In this document: positions 27,081 through 36,433 of the stretch, piece by piece
Numbering within the stretch: position 1 is the stretch's first letter
Layout of the letters: the number at the start of each line of letters is the position of its first letter
Assembly: GCA_027484445.1 (NCBI GenBank)
Contig: JAIXSY010000032.1
Span: 1 to 64,000, forward strand
Direction of reading: 5' to 3'
Length of the DNA stretch: 64,000 nt
DNA from: Verrucomicrobiaceae bacterium
Lineage (GTDB): Bacteria > Verrucomicrobiota > Verrucomicrobiia > Verrucomicrobiales > Verrucomicrobiaceae
Position numbers and translations under genes: made by a program
The notes under the pieces: model-generated
Seen by the model: only the letters and a program-made list of their open reading frames with translations
What the model was told of the DNA's origin: nothing
Databases searched by the model: none

Positions 27081-28550
27081 TTAGGCAATGATGGGTTTGA
27101 GACCTGAAGTCACCGAGGTGGACTTCGAACTTTCTTCCGCCGCCAAGGCCTGCCGATGGCGCATCCTCAGTTCATCTTCGTGCTTTTTGTTTTTTTCGAT
27201 AATCAGTTCTAGCTTCGACGCTGCGATCTCCAACTCGTGCTCGGCGTCCTCCACCATGTTGTTGAGGTAGTTGAACGGAACCAAACCCGTCATTGCGATC
27301 ACAAGCCCGAAAGCAGTCGCGATCAACGCCTCAGCAATACCTCCCGTGATCGCAGTAGGTGCCCCCATGTCACCACCAATGGCAGCGAACGATGCCATCA
27401 TCCCTGTCACCGTGCCTAGAAGGCCCAGGAGAGGTGCAATGGTCATGCCAGTGTCGAGGATGAAGAAACCTCTTTTGAAGCGCTTGATCTCCAGAGCAGC
27501 CGCCAATCCCAAGGCATCCGTGATGTTGGTTTCCACATGGTCCAGCGCATGGCAAAGGGCACGCGCCACGTAGTCATGCGTCTTTTTGCCAACAGCGATG
27601 GCTTTGTCAAAATTTCCAGCTTCAACTGCATCGAGCACTTCCAGAACATCCTTTTGACGACGACGCTTTTTCTCACGGAGGATGAAGAAGATTCTCTCCA
27701 AGGCGGTGCCAAACACGAGAATACTGACCACCAACAGAGGGTGCATGATCGGCCCACCATGTTTGTAAGTGTCGAGAAGACTATGCTTTTGAACGAAGTC
27801 TTTGATGGCAGCACCGAGCGTGCCATCGACAGGCAACAGACCTTTGCCAGTGGTCGCCAACGTTGTGATGGCCTTGTTGATTTCGGGCGTAATGCTACGC
27901 ACGATAGGCATCGCACTGCCTACTTGTGGCATCGCAATGCCTGAAGCCAAGCCATCCAAAGTCGAGAAGAGCGCCATCGGCCCCACCAGTGCAAACTTAC
28001 CGTCCAACACAAAACCCTGAGAATCCACGGCCTTGCCGGCGAAAATACGCCCACCTATCACTTCGGCCAAACGTGAGATGGATGTTTTGAGAAGTGCCGA
28101 TTGAGCTAAGAATCGCTCTTTCAAAGGAGCCTTGTCGTTCTCAGCGGCTGATTTTGCTTTGTCTAACTCCTCCCGATACAGCTGCATCTCACTCACATGC
28201 ACCTTGGACTCGAAGCCTTTGGTGTATTCTTCGAGAATGTTAGTGAGGTAAGCGTTTTCTTCGTTGGCTAGCTTGACCTGGTTTTTCAGGTTGGTCGAGT
28301 TCAGCTCAGCAACGTCCAACTCACGAGTCAGCGGTGCATACTGATCTTGAAGCTGGCGCAGCTTTTCTTCGAGTTTGGCCAATTCCTCATTCAGCGGATT
28401 CTTTTCTTTGGCAATCTCAGCCTGGACCTTAGCCAAAGCTTCCTTGCTCGCGTCCAGATCAGCTTTGGCAGAATCCCGAGCTTTGTTGAAGCCTAAACTC
28501 TGCGCAGCAGCCACTGCCGTGAAGAGTGAAAGTAAGATGAGAGGGCGCAT
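27081..28550 (-). CDS. MotA/TolQ/ExbB proton channel with exported coiled-coil head (TtpC-like)
   Basis: 489 residues from the ATG at 28550, which opens a signal peptide (MRPLILLSLFTAVAAAQS); the upstream ATG at 28619 overlaps the DUF3450 gene. An exported coiled coil (about 20-130, AKADLDASKEALAKVQAEIA) precedes the C-terminal ExbB domain with three membrane helices (MHPLLVVSILVFGTALERIF, TGMTIAPLLGLLGTVTGMMA, EALIATAFGLVIAMTGLVPF). In Vibrio TonB2 systems this architecture belongs to TtpC, beside a separate small ExbB. No separate ExbB is seen here, so one protein may do both jobs. LGTVTGM and the conserved Thr/Pro are retained. Confidence 0.9.
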   Translation of the reverse strand: MRPLILLSLFTAVAAAQSLGFNKARDSAKADLDASKEALAKVQAEIAKEKNPLNEELAKLEEKLRQLQDQYAPLTRELDVAELNSTNLKNQVKLANEENAYLTNILEEYTKGFESKVHVSEMQLYREELDKAKSAAENDKAPLKERFLAQSALLKTSISRLAEVIGGRIFAGKAVDSQGFVLDGKFALVGPMALFSTLDGLASGIAMPQVGSAMPIVRSITPEINKAITTLATTGKGLLPVDGTLGAAIKDFVQKHSLLDTYKHGGPIMHPLLVVSILVFGTALERIFFILREKKRRRQKDVLEVLDAVEAGNFDKAIAVGKKTHDYVARALCHALDHVETNITDALGLAAALEIKRFKRGFFILDTGMTIAPLLGLLGTVTGMMASFAAIGGDMGAPTAITGGIAEALIATAFGLVIAMTGLVPFNYLNNMVEDAEHELEIAASKLELIIEKNKKHEDELRMRHRQALAAEESSKSTSVTSGLKPIIA

Positions 28551-28578
28551 AAAAGGAAATAACGGATGGAGGGGGCTT

Positions 28579-29382
28579 TCACTGAATTTCTGCTGGCAGC
28601 TCAACAAGCTTAGGAGCAACCGCCTTTTTCATGACCTCGATGAGTTCTCTCATCCGAGGTGCGATGGATGGATCAGGAGTCCATTTCCATCCCTCAGCCG
28701 AGGGTAACCCAAGGCCACCGATATCGCCGTTGGAGTTCACGAAATAACCTTGGCCGAGTCCCACATAGACGACTTTGACTTCTGCCTTTTTTCCGCCGCC
28801 GAGATCATGAATTTCGGGGATCGAGTTGATCTCATTGTTGGCTTTGTTCAGTTCATTCAAGATGCCGAGCACGTTTTGGAATCTCTCTGCAGCAGTGATG
28901 TTTTTGAGGTCTGCTCCTTCTTTTGGAATGCGGTCATGAAGAACACGAACTTTTTCCTGAATCATCCCAGGAGCACGCTGAAACAAGTCTTTCACACCTT
29001 TCTCTAGCTCAGGCACCACTTGGAGCAGTGCCTCCGTAGCTTGTCGAATTTGGGCTTTCTCCGCTTCAGCCTCCGCGGATCGCTTTTTGGCATCCTCCAA
29101 CTTGGACTTTGCTTCGGCGATTTTCTTCTCTGTCTCTTCAATAGATGCTTTGAGAAGCTGGATTCTGCCTTGCAGCATGGCCTTGCCGGTCTCCCATTCC
29201 GTTCTCTCTGAGGAGATCATTCGCTCAGTGGCAGACCATTGCTGAAGCAAAGCACGCGTCTCGTCCATAGCCGATGTCGCCGCAGCTGCAGGTGACTGAT
29301 TTTTGGGCAGTGGCATCTCCTGTGCATGGGCGGTGCCGAGCACAGTGATCGCAAAGAGAAGTGGATGGGGAAATTTCACCAT
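28579..29382 (-). CDS. Periplasmic coiled-coil protein, DUF3450 type
   Basis: 267 residues from the ATG at 29382 (signal MVKFPHPLLFAITVLGTAHA). Residues about 45-130 form a long coiled coil (IQLLKASIEETEKKIAEAKS). The C-terminal domain has FQNVLGILNELNKANNEINS, VKVVYVGLGQGYFVNSNGDI and GWKWTPDPSIAPRM, a pattern of the DUF3450 family that accompanies TtpC/ExbB/ExbD/TonB genes in Gram-negative bacteria. It is probably a periplasmic accessory of the energising complex. It lies 28 bp before the exbB-like gene. Confidence 0.85.
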   Translation of the reverse strand: MVKFPHPLLFAITVLGTAHAQEMPLPKNQSPAAAATSAMDETRALLQQWSATERMISSERTEWETGKAMLQGRIQLLKASIEETEKKIAEAKSKLEDAKKRSAEAEAEKAQIRQATEALLQVVPELEKGVKDLFQRAPGMIQEKVRVLHDRIPKEGADLKNITAAERFQNVLGILNELNKANNEINSIPEIHDLGGGKKAEVKVVYVGLGQGYFVNSNGDIGGLGLPSAEGWKWTPDPSIAPRMRELIEVMKKAVAPKLVELPAEIQ

Positions 29383-29500
29383 AGAGGTGTTTTCAAGGAG
29401 CTGATAGGGTGCCTCGTGTTGCTGAGGTCGCATCACATGTTGGGTGACGAAAATGTTGCATAGCCAAGAGTCGGCTCGCGCATTTTGACAAATCTGACAC

Positions 29501-32500
29501 TTACCATTTCCCGCTCAAACCCAGGGTGTAAGTGGTTCCAGTCCTCGTTACCGAGAATGGCAGACCTCCATCAAAGTAACGTTCGCGCGGTTGATCGAGT
29601 AGATTGGAAACCCTCAGGTTTAAGCTCCAAGTTTCTGAAAGCTTCTGATTGAAGGCCAGATCCAGCGAAGTGAAGGGTCGCTGATAAATATCTGGAGTCA
29701 GGTTGTTCTCAAACTGACCACCAACCGTGTATAGCAAAGGTCCAGTGACGTTCAGCAGCAGGCTAGCTGTAAAACCAAGGTCTTTGATCTCGTAGCTAAG
29801 GTTAGCATTGAACGTGTAGTCTGGTTGGCCCTGCAAGGGGCGATCTGCGGAAAGACCAGCCGAACGGCGAATTTGCTCGCTATCATCGGTCAGGTCCACT
29901 CTAGAGAGCACAAAGCCGTAGTTGATGCCCACACTAAAGCCTCGAAGGTCCTCCATCAGGTTGCCAAGCTCCTTGTAAATCTCGATCTCGAATCCATACA
30001 GATAAGCACTCTGTTCGTTTCGAGCGGTGTTGAAGACGCCTTGGTTAATGAACTCAATCGGACTGTCGATCTGTTTGGCAAAGATTGAGACTGCGAATTG
30101 ATCCCCAGGGGCTGGCATCCACTCCCAACGAAGGTCATAATTCGTGATCGAAGACATCTCCAAGGCAGGATTGCCCACGAAGAAATTCCCTGTTTCTGGA
30201 TCACGCGAGAAAACGACGGCTATCTCTTTGAATGTCGGGCGAGCGACCGTGCGACTCACTGAACTGCGCAGGCTCATCTCCTCTGCGATTTTCCATCGAG
30301 TCGAAAGAGAAGGGAGTAGATCCGTGCGATCGATACCAAAATTCACAAAGGTGAGATTGCCCACGCGGCGAGGATTGAATTGGTTCAGGAAGTTGCTGAC
30401 AGCTCCCTCACCTTCCAACTGAACATCCACCTGCATTTTGGTGTATTCCAATCGTGCACCCAAGGTGGCCTCAAAGTCATCATTCATGGCAAAAGTGAAA
30501 GAGGCATAAAAGGCAGGAATGGTCTGTGAGGATGCATAGACCTCACGCGCAGGTATGTTAAATGCACGTGCCAAGAAAAAGTTATCTGTGATCTGCTGCA
30601 CACCATTCCCAAGATCATCACGACCCTGATCCAATAAATCCAAGTCTCCAATCAAGTCACCCAAAGTCAGCGTTTGGCGGTCATCAGGCGTCGCTGGACG
30701 TCGAAGCAGACCGCCGCTAGGACCTATGCCCAAGTAGCTAGCAATCAAACTGCGCTCTGGCAGACCAAAGTATTCAAAGTTGTCATTCGAATAATCACGG
30801 GTGCTGTGTTCAAAAGCACCCCCGAATTTCAACTTGGTTCCAGTGCCTCCACTGCGCGCTCCCTCATCGAGTGGGATCTCTGCATTCATGGCGATGTTGT
30901 AATTGCTATCATCCAACCTGCGCCAAGTACGTTCTTGATCAGGTGGTGCAGGATCACCAGTTCCCACATAACTACCCAGGCTATAATCATAGGCATAGTT
31001 GGCCTTGCGGAGGTCGGGCTGGACCTGGGAAGATTTACTGTAAGTCGCAAGCCAATCGATTTTGATGTCCTCCATGCCCTCGATCTGGTGCTCACCCGTG
31101 AGCTGTAGAGTCTGTAAACTACGCTCAGTGTAAAACATGAACTCACGAAAGACCACGAGGTCTTCGTTATCGAGGTCCACTCCGTTGCTGATGGTGCCGA
31201 GACCTTGCGTTTCACCATAGCTAAAGATGGCATCATCCTGAGCCGAAACGTTCGCAAAGTAAGTCAGGCTAACGCGGTCCTGCGGAGAAAATTCGAGTGA
31301 AGCACTGAGAAGAGCACCCGCCAGCAGGCTTTCTGTGCCTTTGGTATAGTCCCACCTCTCCGTAGGCACGGGATCACCAGCCGCGACACTGGCAAAACCG
31401 CGCACTCCTTGTTCCATGATGAACTTTTTGCCATAAGTCACACCGCCGATGAGGCCTAACGTGCCACCCATGAAGTCATCGATCCGTGTCCCACCGATCG
31501 CACTAAAGCTGAAGTCCATGGGCGCGTCTTTGTATTGCGTGCCCATCGCTCTCCCCTGGAGGGCACGTGCTGCGGCAAGACGATTTTCTGAAAACTGCTG
31601 ATTCGCACGATCACTCGGTGTGAGCAGATTGCTAAGGTAAGAGGTAGTAGAAGCCCCTGAGGGTAGAGCCGACGTCGGCCTCATCACGCTCGGTAGCTCC
31701 CGCGATTCAGCATTGCCCAAAAAGCCAGTGCCCCCACCCCGGTAGCTCAAAAACTGGCCTGTCCCTGTGGACATGGTGTTGTAGCCTGAGGACATGGAGA
31801 TCGTGAAAAACGGCTCGGCAGGCACACGCTTCGTGATGATGTTCAGGTAACCGCCTGTCGCTTCTCCAGGCAGAGTGGGCGTAGAGGTCTTCGAGCTGAT
31901 GATTGTCTCCACGAGACCTGTGGGGAATATATCAATGTTAACCGCTCTCTTGTCTGGATCGGAACTTGGCAAACGAGCTCCATTGAGCACGACCACGTTG
32001 TATCGGTCACTCAGCCCTCGAACCACAACGTAGCGACTGTCCACGACAGCTGTGCTTGAGAGTCGCTTCAGAGCACTGCCAATATCCCCGGATGAGCCAG
32101 AGGTCTTCATCAACTCCGGCGAAATCGCACTGGCAAAGGCGGATAAATCCGCTCCTAGGCTGAGGGGCACGATCTCTGTGGACTGAGTCTCGACATCCTC
32201 GACGATGAACTCATCCAACTCGACGACTTGGGCCGTCAGTTCGATCTCCACTTCACGAACGGAACCGACCTGGACGACCACTCCATTCTTCGTAGCACGC
32301 ACAAAGCCTTCCGCCTGCACCGCCAGATTGTAAATCCCAGGCGGGAGTTCATTGATGAAAAATCGGCCTTCTTTGTCAGCACGCACGGTCTGCCCGCCAG
32401 GATCGACCGTGACCGCTGCCTCAGGGATCCCAATGTAAAAATCTGCATCTCTGACCACGCCACGAAGGCCGCCACTGCCGCCATCCTGAGCGGGTGCGTG

Positions 32501-32581
32501 ATCTGCGCTGAAACAAAGGCAAGAACAGAGCAAAAGCCCGGCATGTCGCAGCACTCGAAAAGGGTCAAACGGGGTGCGCAT
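29501..32581 (-). CDS. TonB-dependent outer-membrane receptor with carboxypeptidase-like N-terminal domain
   Basis: 1026 residues from the ATG at 32581, which overlaps the upstream TPR stop (TGATG); the frame is open to 32638. A signal peptide ends near APAQ. A carboxypeptidase-regulatory-like beta sandwich (GLRGVVRDADFYIGIPEAAV to VEIELTAQVVEL) precedes the plug (STAVVDSRYVVVRGLSDRYN, VVLNGARLPSSDPDKRAVN, GEATGGYLNIITKRVP). A 22-strand-type barrel ends in an aromatic residue (TYTLGLSGKW). The ligand is unknown and not iron-specific by any motif I can see. It is coupled with its own TonB-ExbB-ExbD set immediately downstream, suggesting a dedicated uptake route. Confidence 0.92.
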   Translation of the reverse strand: MRTPFDPFRVLRHAGLLLCSCLCFSADHAPAQDGGSGGLRGVVRDADFYIGIPEAAVTVDPGGQTVRADKEGRFFINELPPGIYNLAVQAEGFVRATKNGVVVQVGSVREVEIELTAQVVELDEFIVEDVETQSTEIVPLSLGADLSAFASAISPELMKTSGSSGDIGSALKRLSSTAVVDSRYVVVRGLSDRYNVVVLNGARLPSSDPDKRAVNIDIFPTGLVETIISSKTSTPTLPGEATGGYLNIITKRVPAEPFFTISMSSGYNTMSTGTGQFLSYRGGGTGFLGNAESRELPSVMRPTSALPSGASTTSYLSNLLTPSDRANQQFSENRLAAARALQGRAMGTQYKDAPMDFSFSAIGGTRIDDFMGGTLGLIGGVTYGKKFIMEQGVRGFASVAAGDPVPTERWDYTKGTESLLAGALLSASLEFSPQDRVSLTYFANVSAQDDAIFSYGETQGLGTISNGVDLDNEDLVVFREFMFYTERSLQTLQLTGEHQIEGMEDIKIDWLATYSKSSQVQPDLRKANYAYDYSLGSYVGTGDPAPPDQERTWRRLDDSNYNIAMNAEIPLDEGARSGGTGTKLKFGGAFEHSTRDYSNDNFEYFGLPERSLIASYLGIGPSGGLLRRPATPDDRQTLTLGDLIGDLDLLDQGRDDLGNGVQQITDNFFLARAFNIPAREVYASSQTIPAFYASFTFAMNDDFEATLGARLEYTKMQVDVQLEGEGAVSNFLNQFNPRRVGNLTFVNFGIDRTDLLPSLSTRWKIAEEMSLRSSVSRTVARPTFKEIAVVFSRDPETGNFFVGNPALEMSSITNYDLRWEWMPAPGDQFAVSIFAKQIDSPIEFINQGVFNTARNEQSAYLYGFEIEIYKELGNLMEDLRGFSVGINYGFVLSRVDLTDDSEQIRRSAGLSADRPLQGQPDYTFNANLSYEIKDLGFTASLLLNVTGPLLYTVGGQFENNLTPDIYQRPFTSLDLAFNQKLSETWSLNLRVSNLLDQPRERYFDGGLPFSVTRTGTTYTLGLSGKW

Positions 32582-33882
32582 CAATCTTGGGAAATCGGGT
32601 TGGCTGGCCGAGCGGGTTCCACCGCTGTGCCGAGACATTCGGCAGCCAAGGCAGCGGCATCGTCGGAGAGGCTTGCGCCAATGGCTGCACGCGTCAGGCA
32701 GATTTGAGCAATGCCCGCGAGCCGCATCCTTGGGTTCGGATTCGTCTCTGCAGACTGGACCGCGCGACTCATCATTCGAGCCGCCCTCTGCCGATCATCA
32801 GCATTCTCCCAAGCTGCCGACAGCCAAGCGCAACCAAAGGGAAGATAAACCTGTTCAAAGCCTGTGACGACCTTCTCCACTTTGTCTAATCGAGGCTGAA
32901 GCGCGGGGCCAACTCCACGAATTTTCCACAGCTTGGCGACGTGGTAATAAAGTCTGGCCACCTCTTCATGAGGCGCGCCTAGATTCTTCTCGGCACGTTC
33001 AAAAAGCAGACGTGCTAAATCCTCCCGCCCAGTTTGGAAAAATCGTGCAGCCCAGCGCACGAGCAACTCCGAGTGTATCGTGTTGGACGCTTTCAGAACT
33101 TCAAACGCAGCCATGAGGATCGACTGTGGGTCCTGTTTCCTCTGAATCATTTGTTCCGCCTGCTCCAACAAATCTTCTGCCGCCTCCAGATAACCTGGAA
33201 CAGGGTGATTAGGCGCGAGCCTGGCAACCTCCTGTTGAAACAAAGAATGATCGAAAGCACCTTTTTCTTCGGTTCTCCGGGCCAAAAGGCAGATAGCCAC
33301 TTCCGCGCGTGCGTCTTTGTCTTTCAGCTGGTCCCACCAGCTAGCAAGAAGCGCTTCATTAACCCTGACACGGTGCCCCGTCACTAAAAGTTTGGCCAAC
33401 ACATGCTGCGCTTGCCAGGGCTTAAGCAAAGGCAACATCGTTCCTGCTTTGTTGAGCAACCCAATCGCTTTAGCGTTCGGTTCAACAGATGCACCATCTG
33501 CCAAAAGACGCTCCGCGATCTCCAACATCAGCAAGGCAGCACGGTGACCTCGAATCATGCCGGCCACTTCCTCAGCTGTGGCTAGGTTTCCTCGATGAAC
33601 AGCTATCCTGCCGCATTCCTGCAATAGGGTATCCCGAAGGTCGTCATCCCCATCGACTTGGGCTGCTAAACGAATAGCCGCATCCATGGCAGCTTCGACG
33701 CGCACGGGCGGCTGAGCGGCTGCTTTTGAGACCACAACATACGGCAACAATTCCGCAGGGATCCCATCGAGCGCCTTTTGGACTTCGGCATCGCCCTCCT
33801 GGGGTAATGCCTGAGCGAAAGCAGAGTGAACTGCTGTCACGAAGAAGAAAAGAGCCGAAGAATGTCTGAAAAAAGGTAGCAT
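32581..33882 (-). CDS. Exported helical-repeat (TPR-like) protein preceding the TonB receptor
   Basis: 433 residues from the ATG at 33882, chosen because it opens a signal peptide (LFFFVTAVHSAFAQA). The frame is open for another 320 bp upstream, but that part looks non-coding. The rest is helical-repeat sequence (VLAKLLVTGHRVRVNEALLA, YYHVAKLWKIRGVGPALQPR, ENADDRQRAARMMSRAVQSA) like a degenerate TPR protein. Its stop overlaps the receptor start (TGATG), so the two are translationally coupled and probably act together. No function is assigned. Confidence 0.75.
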   Translation of the reverse strand: MLPFFRHSSALFFFVTAVHSAFAQALPQEGDAEVQKALDGIPAELLPYVVVSKAAAQPPVRVEAAMDAAIRLAAQVDGDDDLRDTLLQECGRIAVHRGNLATAEEVAGMIRGHRAALLMLEIAERLLADGASVEPNAKAIGLLNKAGTMLPLLKPWQAQHVLAKLLVTGHRVRVNEALLASWWDQLKDKDARAEVAICLLARRTEEKGAFDHSLFQQEVARLAPNHPVPGYLEAAEDLLEQAEQMIQRKQDPQSILMAAFEVLKASNTIHSELLVRWAARFFQTGREDLARLLFERAEKNLGAPHEEVARLYYHVAKLWKIRGVGPALQPRLDKVEKVVTGFEQVYLPFGCAWLSAAWENADDRQRAARMMSRAVQSAETNPNPRMRLAGIAQICLTRAAIGASLSDDAAALAAECLGTAVEPARPANPISQD

Positions 33883-34342
33883 GAGTGCCTGAAGAGAACC
33901 CCGTAGGCTGAAAGCCCTCCACTCCCCGCCATATCCACAAGCGTCAGGGGCGAACAAGGAGGCTAGCGTGACGCTTTTGTCACAGGATGGAGAAGCTGAG
34001 TCTTCATGTGTCAGATTTGTTTCAAAACCTGAGCCTTCGACGGCAGGCAGCTCGTGCAGAGAACTGCCCAGAAGAGAACTTACCACCCCATTGACCACCC
34101 CCTTTTCAAAACAGATCCATCCCGGTCTAGCGCACCTGACAAGCCATGGGCAACGCGCGACCATTGACAAATCGCAGCTGTGGCCAAACGGACGCACACG
34201 CATCCAAAGCGAGTGTGGCTAGCTGCACACACAAACGAAACCCATCTCAAAACACATCAGCCAGTGAAAAACAGATGATGGGCAGATGACAAGATGGGAA
34301 CGGCATTGACTCACCATCCCATTGACGTGAAAACTCACTGAC
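33883..34342. other. Intergenic region upstream of the TonB uptake cluster
   Basis: About 460 bp without a convincing gene. It should hold the promoter of the minus-strand cluster starting at 33882. The 13-mer GTGTCAGATTTGT at 34008-34020 recurs in reverse orientation at 29488-29500, ahead of the DUF3450 gene. A CGTGACGCTTTTGTCAC motif lies at about 33967-33982. I cannot define promoter boxes. Confidence 0.4.
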
Positions 34343-34373
34343 AAAAAAGGCGGCACCCTAGAGTGCCGCCTTT
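34343..34373 (-). terminator. Intrinsic terminator after the beta-helix protein gene
   Basis: Read on the minus strand, a GGCGGCAC/GTGCCGCC hairpin with a six-base loop is followed directly by TTTTTT. It lies 34 bp past the stop at 34407 and separates the secreted-protein genes from the TonB cluster. Confidence 0.88.
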
Positions 34374-34406
34374 GGCAGATCGATTCACCTCGATACCGAA
34401 TTCACA

Positions 34407-36395
34407 TCAAAGCGCGTAAGCACGGTAGAGCATTCTCTCGGAAGTGTTGGTCGTCGTGTCCACGAAATTGATGGCTGTGGCGTTGCTCACAGGTGTCTCG
34501 GTGACAACGGTCCAGATGCGACCATCGGTGGATTTTTCGATGACATACTTCACAGTAGCTCCTGAAGTAGGGAAGCTAACACGATGGTAAAAGTTGCCAC
34601 CCGAGTCGCCGACACCCAGAGTAATCACGGGGCGAGCGATATTGCTAGCCACCAACGACTCGAGGGCATGGAGAGTGGTCCAACCAAACATCATGTTGTT
34701 GTCTCGCATGGAACCAGCGTAACCGGTATTCACAAAACCATTGGGAAGAACAACACCAGCGAGGAAGTTCACGTCACGAGTAGGCGCTCCCGAGCGTTGA
34801 CGGGGATCGAAGCCATTTTTGGTGTAAATCGGGCAGGGCACAAGAGGGTTGGAGACATCCGAGAATTGCCATGGGGTGACCAAGGCGGACTCTGACATAT
34901 TGATGTAACTATTCAGCTGTGTCACAATCGTGATGGGCACACCCGCAACAGTTACGCTAGTGTTTCCAACCGTGGAATCTGAACGTGCAATGGGCAGACC
35001 TGAGGTAGGGGAAGATGTTCCTCCAGCCGTGCTGTTGTAGCTGTAAAGATTGCTCCAAGTCAGCATGGTGGTGAGCGTGCCACCACCAACTTCTGCTGCA
35101 CGGCTAATGGATGCAGCATTCTCAATGATTCCATTGTGCATGCCGAGCAATGCCTCAAGTCTAGCCAGCAACGCACGCTTCTGTGTGCCACCAGTCAACA
35201 TCGTATAGTTGAAGACGCTGAGCTGAGTGCGCGGAAGACGATCACCGTTATCAGGCTCACCACCATCCCACTCCATCAAGTTGTCGTAGCGATAGTCAGC
35301 AGCAGTCTGTTCTTGGTTAATGCGTGCGTTGTTTGCATATCCACTCCTCAGACTGTTGGCCGTGCCGGTATTGATGGTGCCTTGGACGGCCGTCCAGAAC
35401 TGATGGTTACCGCGGAAGCCCTCATCACCGTCAAAGCTATCGTCTTGATTTGAGGTGGAGAAGAGAAAGCGAGTGTCATGTTTGCCACCAAACCACTCGA
35501 AGCCATCATCCTGATTCTGGAAGATTTCTACATGCTCCACGATCGTGCCTGAACCAGCGCCACAAAGGGTGAGTCCATTGATTTCGTTCCCAGCTGCGGC
35601 AGCACCTAGAATGAAGCCACCATAACGATTCACCAAGAACCGCAAGACACCACTGTTGTCTTGGTCATTGGTTCCACCGTAAAGAGCCAGCGTAGCATTC
35701 AACACATTGCTTCCAGATCCGCCAGCTAGACCTTCTGGGTAGTCGGTCCCGATACCCTGCCCCTGACGACGCTGAGCATCCTCACTGATCTGAGCTTCAT
35801 GCTGGTCCCAAATGCCGTCAAAGTTGGCATCTGCGCTTTCGGTTCTGGCTGCGATGTGGCCAAGGCCACAAACGATGATGCCACCCCAGCGTCCGGCTTT
35901 GGCGAAACCATTGTTTCCACTCGCACCAGCAGGACTGTAATCATTGTTCACGAGCGTCGCGTCACGGCTATCTCCCTTGATCACTTTCACGGAACCACTC
36001 ACATTCGTCCAGGTATCTGGCACTGTATTAAGACCCCCTGGCACATTCGTGTCATCGATCGAAGTGAAAATGATGGGAGCATCCGCAGTACCATTAGCAA
36101 CCAACTTACCTGTGCGGCTGATGACAAGGGTGCCAGGTTCCTCATTGAGGCCAGACATGATAGCGTTGACGCCACGCACGATCGTGCCTGGCTCGATGGT
36201 CAGTGTTGCTCCGTTGGTCACGAAGATGACGCGTCCAAGGATGTAAACATTGTCACGTGTCCAACGTGTATCGGTGGTGATGCGGTTGTCGGTGGCGGTG
36301 CCGACGGTAATGAAGTCCGCACGCAGTTGACTAGCAAGGCCTAGGCTTGCTAAGCCAACTGTGAAGACTGCTGCTTTGAATCGATTCGTTTTCAT
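34407..36395 (-). CDS. Secreted right-handed beta-helix-like protein
   Basis: 662 residues from the ATG at 36395, opening a signal peptide (MKTNRFKAAVFTVGLASLGL...QLRA). The body contains beta-helix-like stretches (VIFVTNGATLTIEPGTIVRG, LVISRTGKLVANGTADAPII, GTIVEHVEIFQNQDDGFEWF), with an Asp-rich loop around TSNQDDSFDGDEGFRGNHQF that could bind metal. The C-terminal 90 residues carry an FYHRVSFPTSGATVKYVIEK module. Similar proteins are often encoded near TonB receptors in Bacteroidetes and Verrucomicrobia. Its position before the receptor cluster suggests a substrate-capture or surface role, by inference. Confidence 0.78.
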   Translation of the reverse strand: MKTNRFKAAVFTVGLASLGLASQLRADFITVGTATDNRITTDTRWTRDNVYILGRVIFVTNGATLTIEPGTIVRGVNAIMSGLNEEPGTLVISRTGKLVANGTADAPIIFTSIDDTNVPGGLNTVPDTWTNVSGSVKVIKGDSRDATLVNNDYSPAGASGNNGFAKAGRWGGIIVCGLGHIAARTESADANFDGIWDQHEAQISEDAQRRQGQGIGTDYPEGLAGGSGSNVLNATLALYGGTNDQDNSGVLRFLVNRYGGFILGAAAAGNEINGLTLCGAGSGTIVEHVEIFQNQDDGFEWFGGKHDTRFLFSTSNQDDSFDGDEGFRGNHQFWTAVQGTINTGTANSLRSGYANNARINQEQTAADYRYDNLMEWDGGEPDNGDRLPRTQLSVFNYTMLTGGTQKRALLARLEALLGMHNGIIENAASISRAAEVGGGTLTTMLTWSNLYSYNSTAGGTSSPTSGLPIARSDSTVGNTSVTVAGVPITIVTQLNSYINMSESALVTPWQFSDVSNPLVPCPIYTKNGFDPRQRSGAPTRDVNFLAGVVLPNGFVNTGYAGSMRDNNMMFGWTTLHALESLVASNIARPVITLGVGDSGGNFYHRVSFPTSGATVKYVIEKSTDGRIWTVVTETPVSNATAINFVDTTTNTSERMLYRAYAL

Positions 36396-36433
36396 AGTCG
36401 TTTCGTAATGGATCAATAGTTGTGTCGAAAAGA

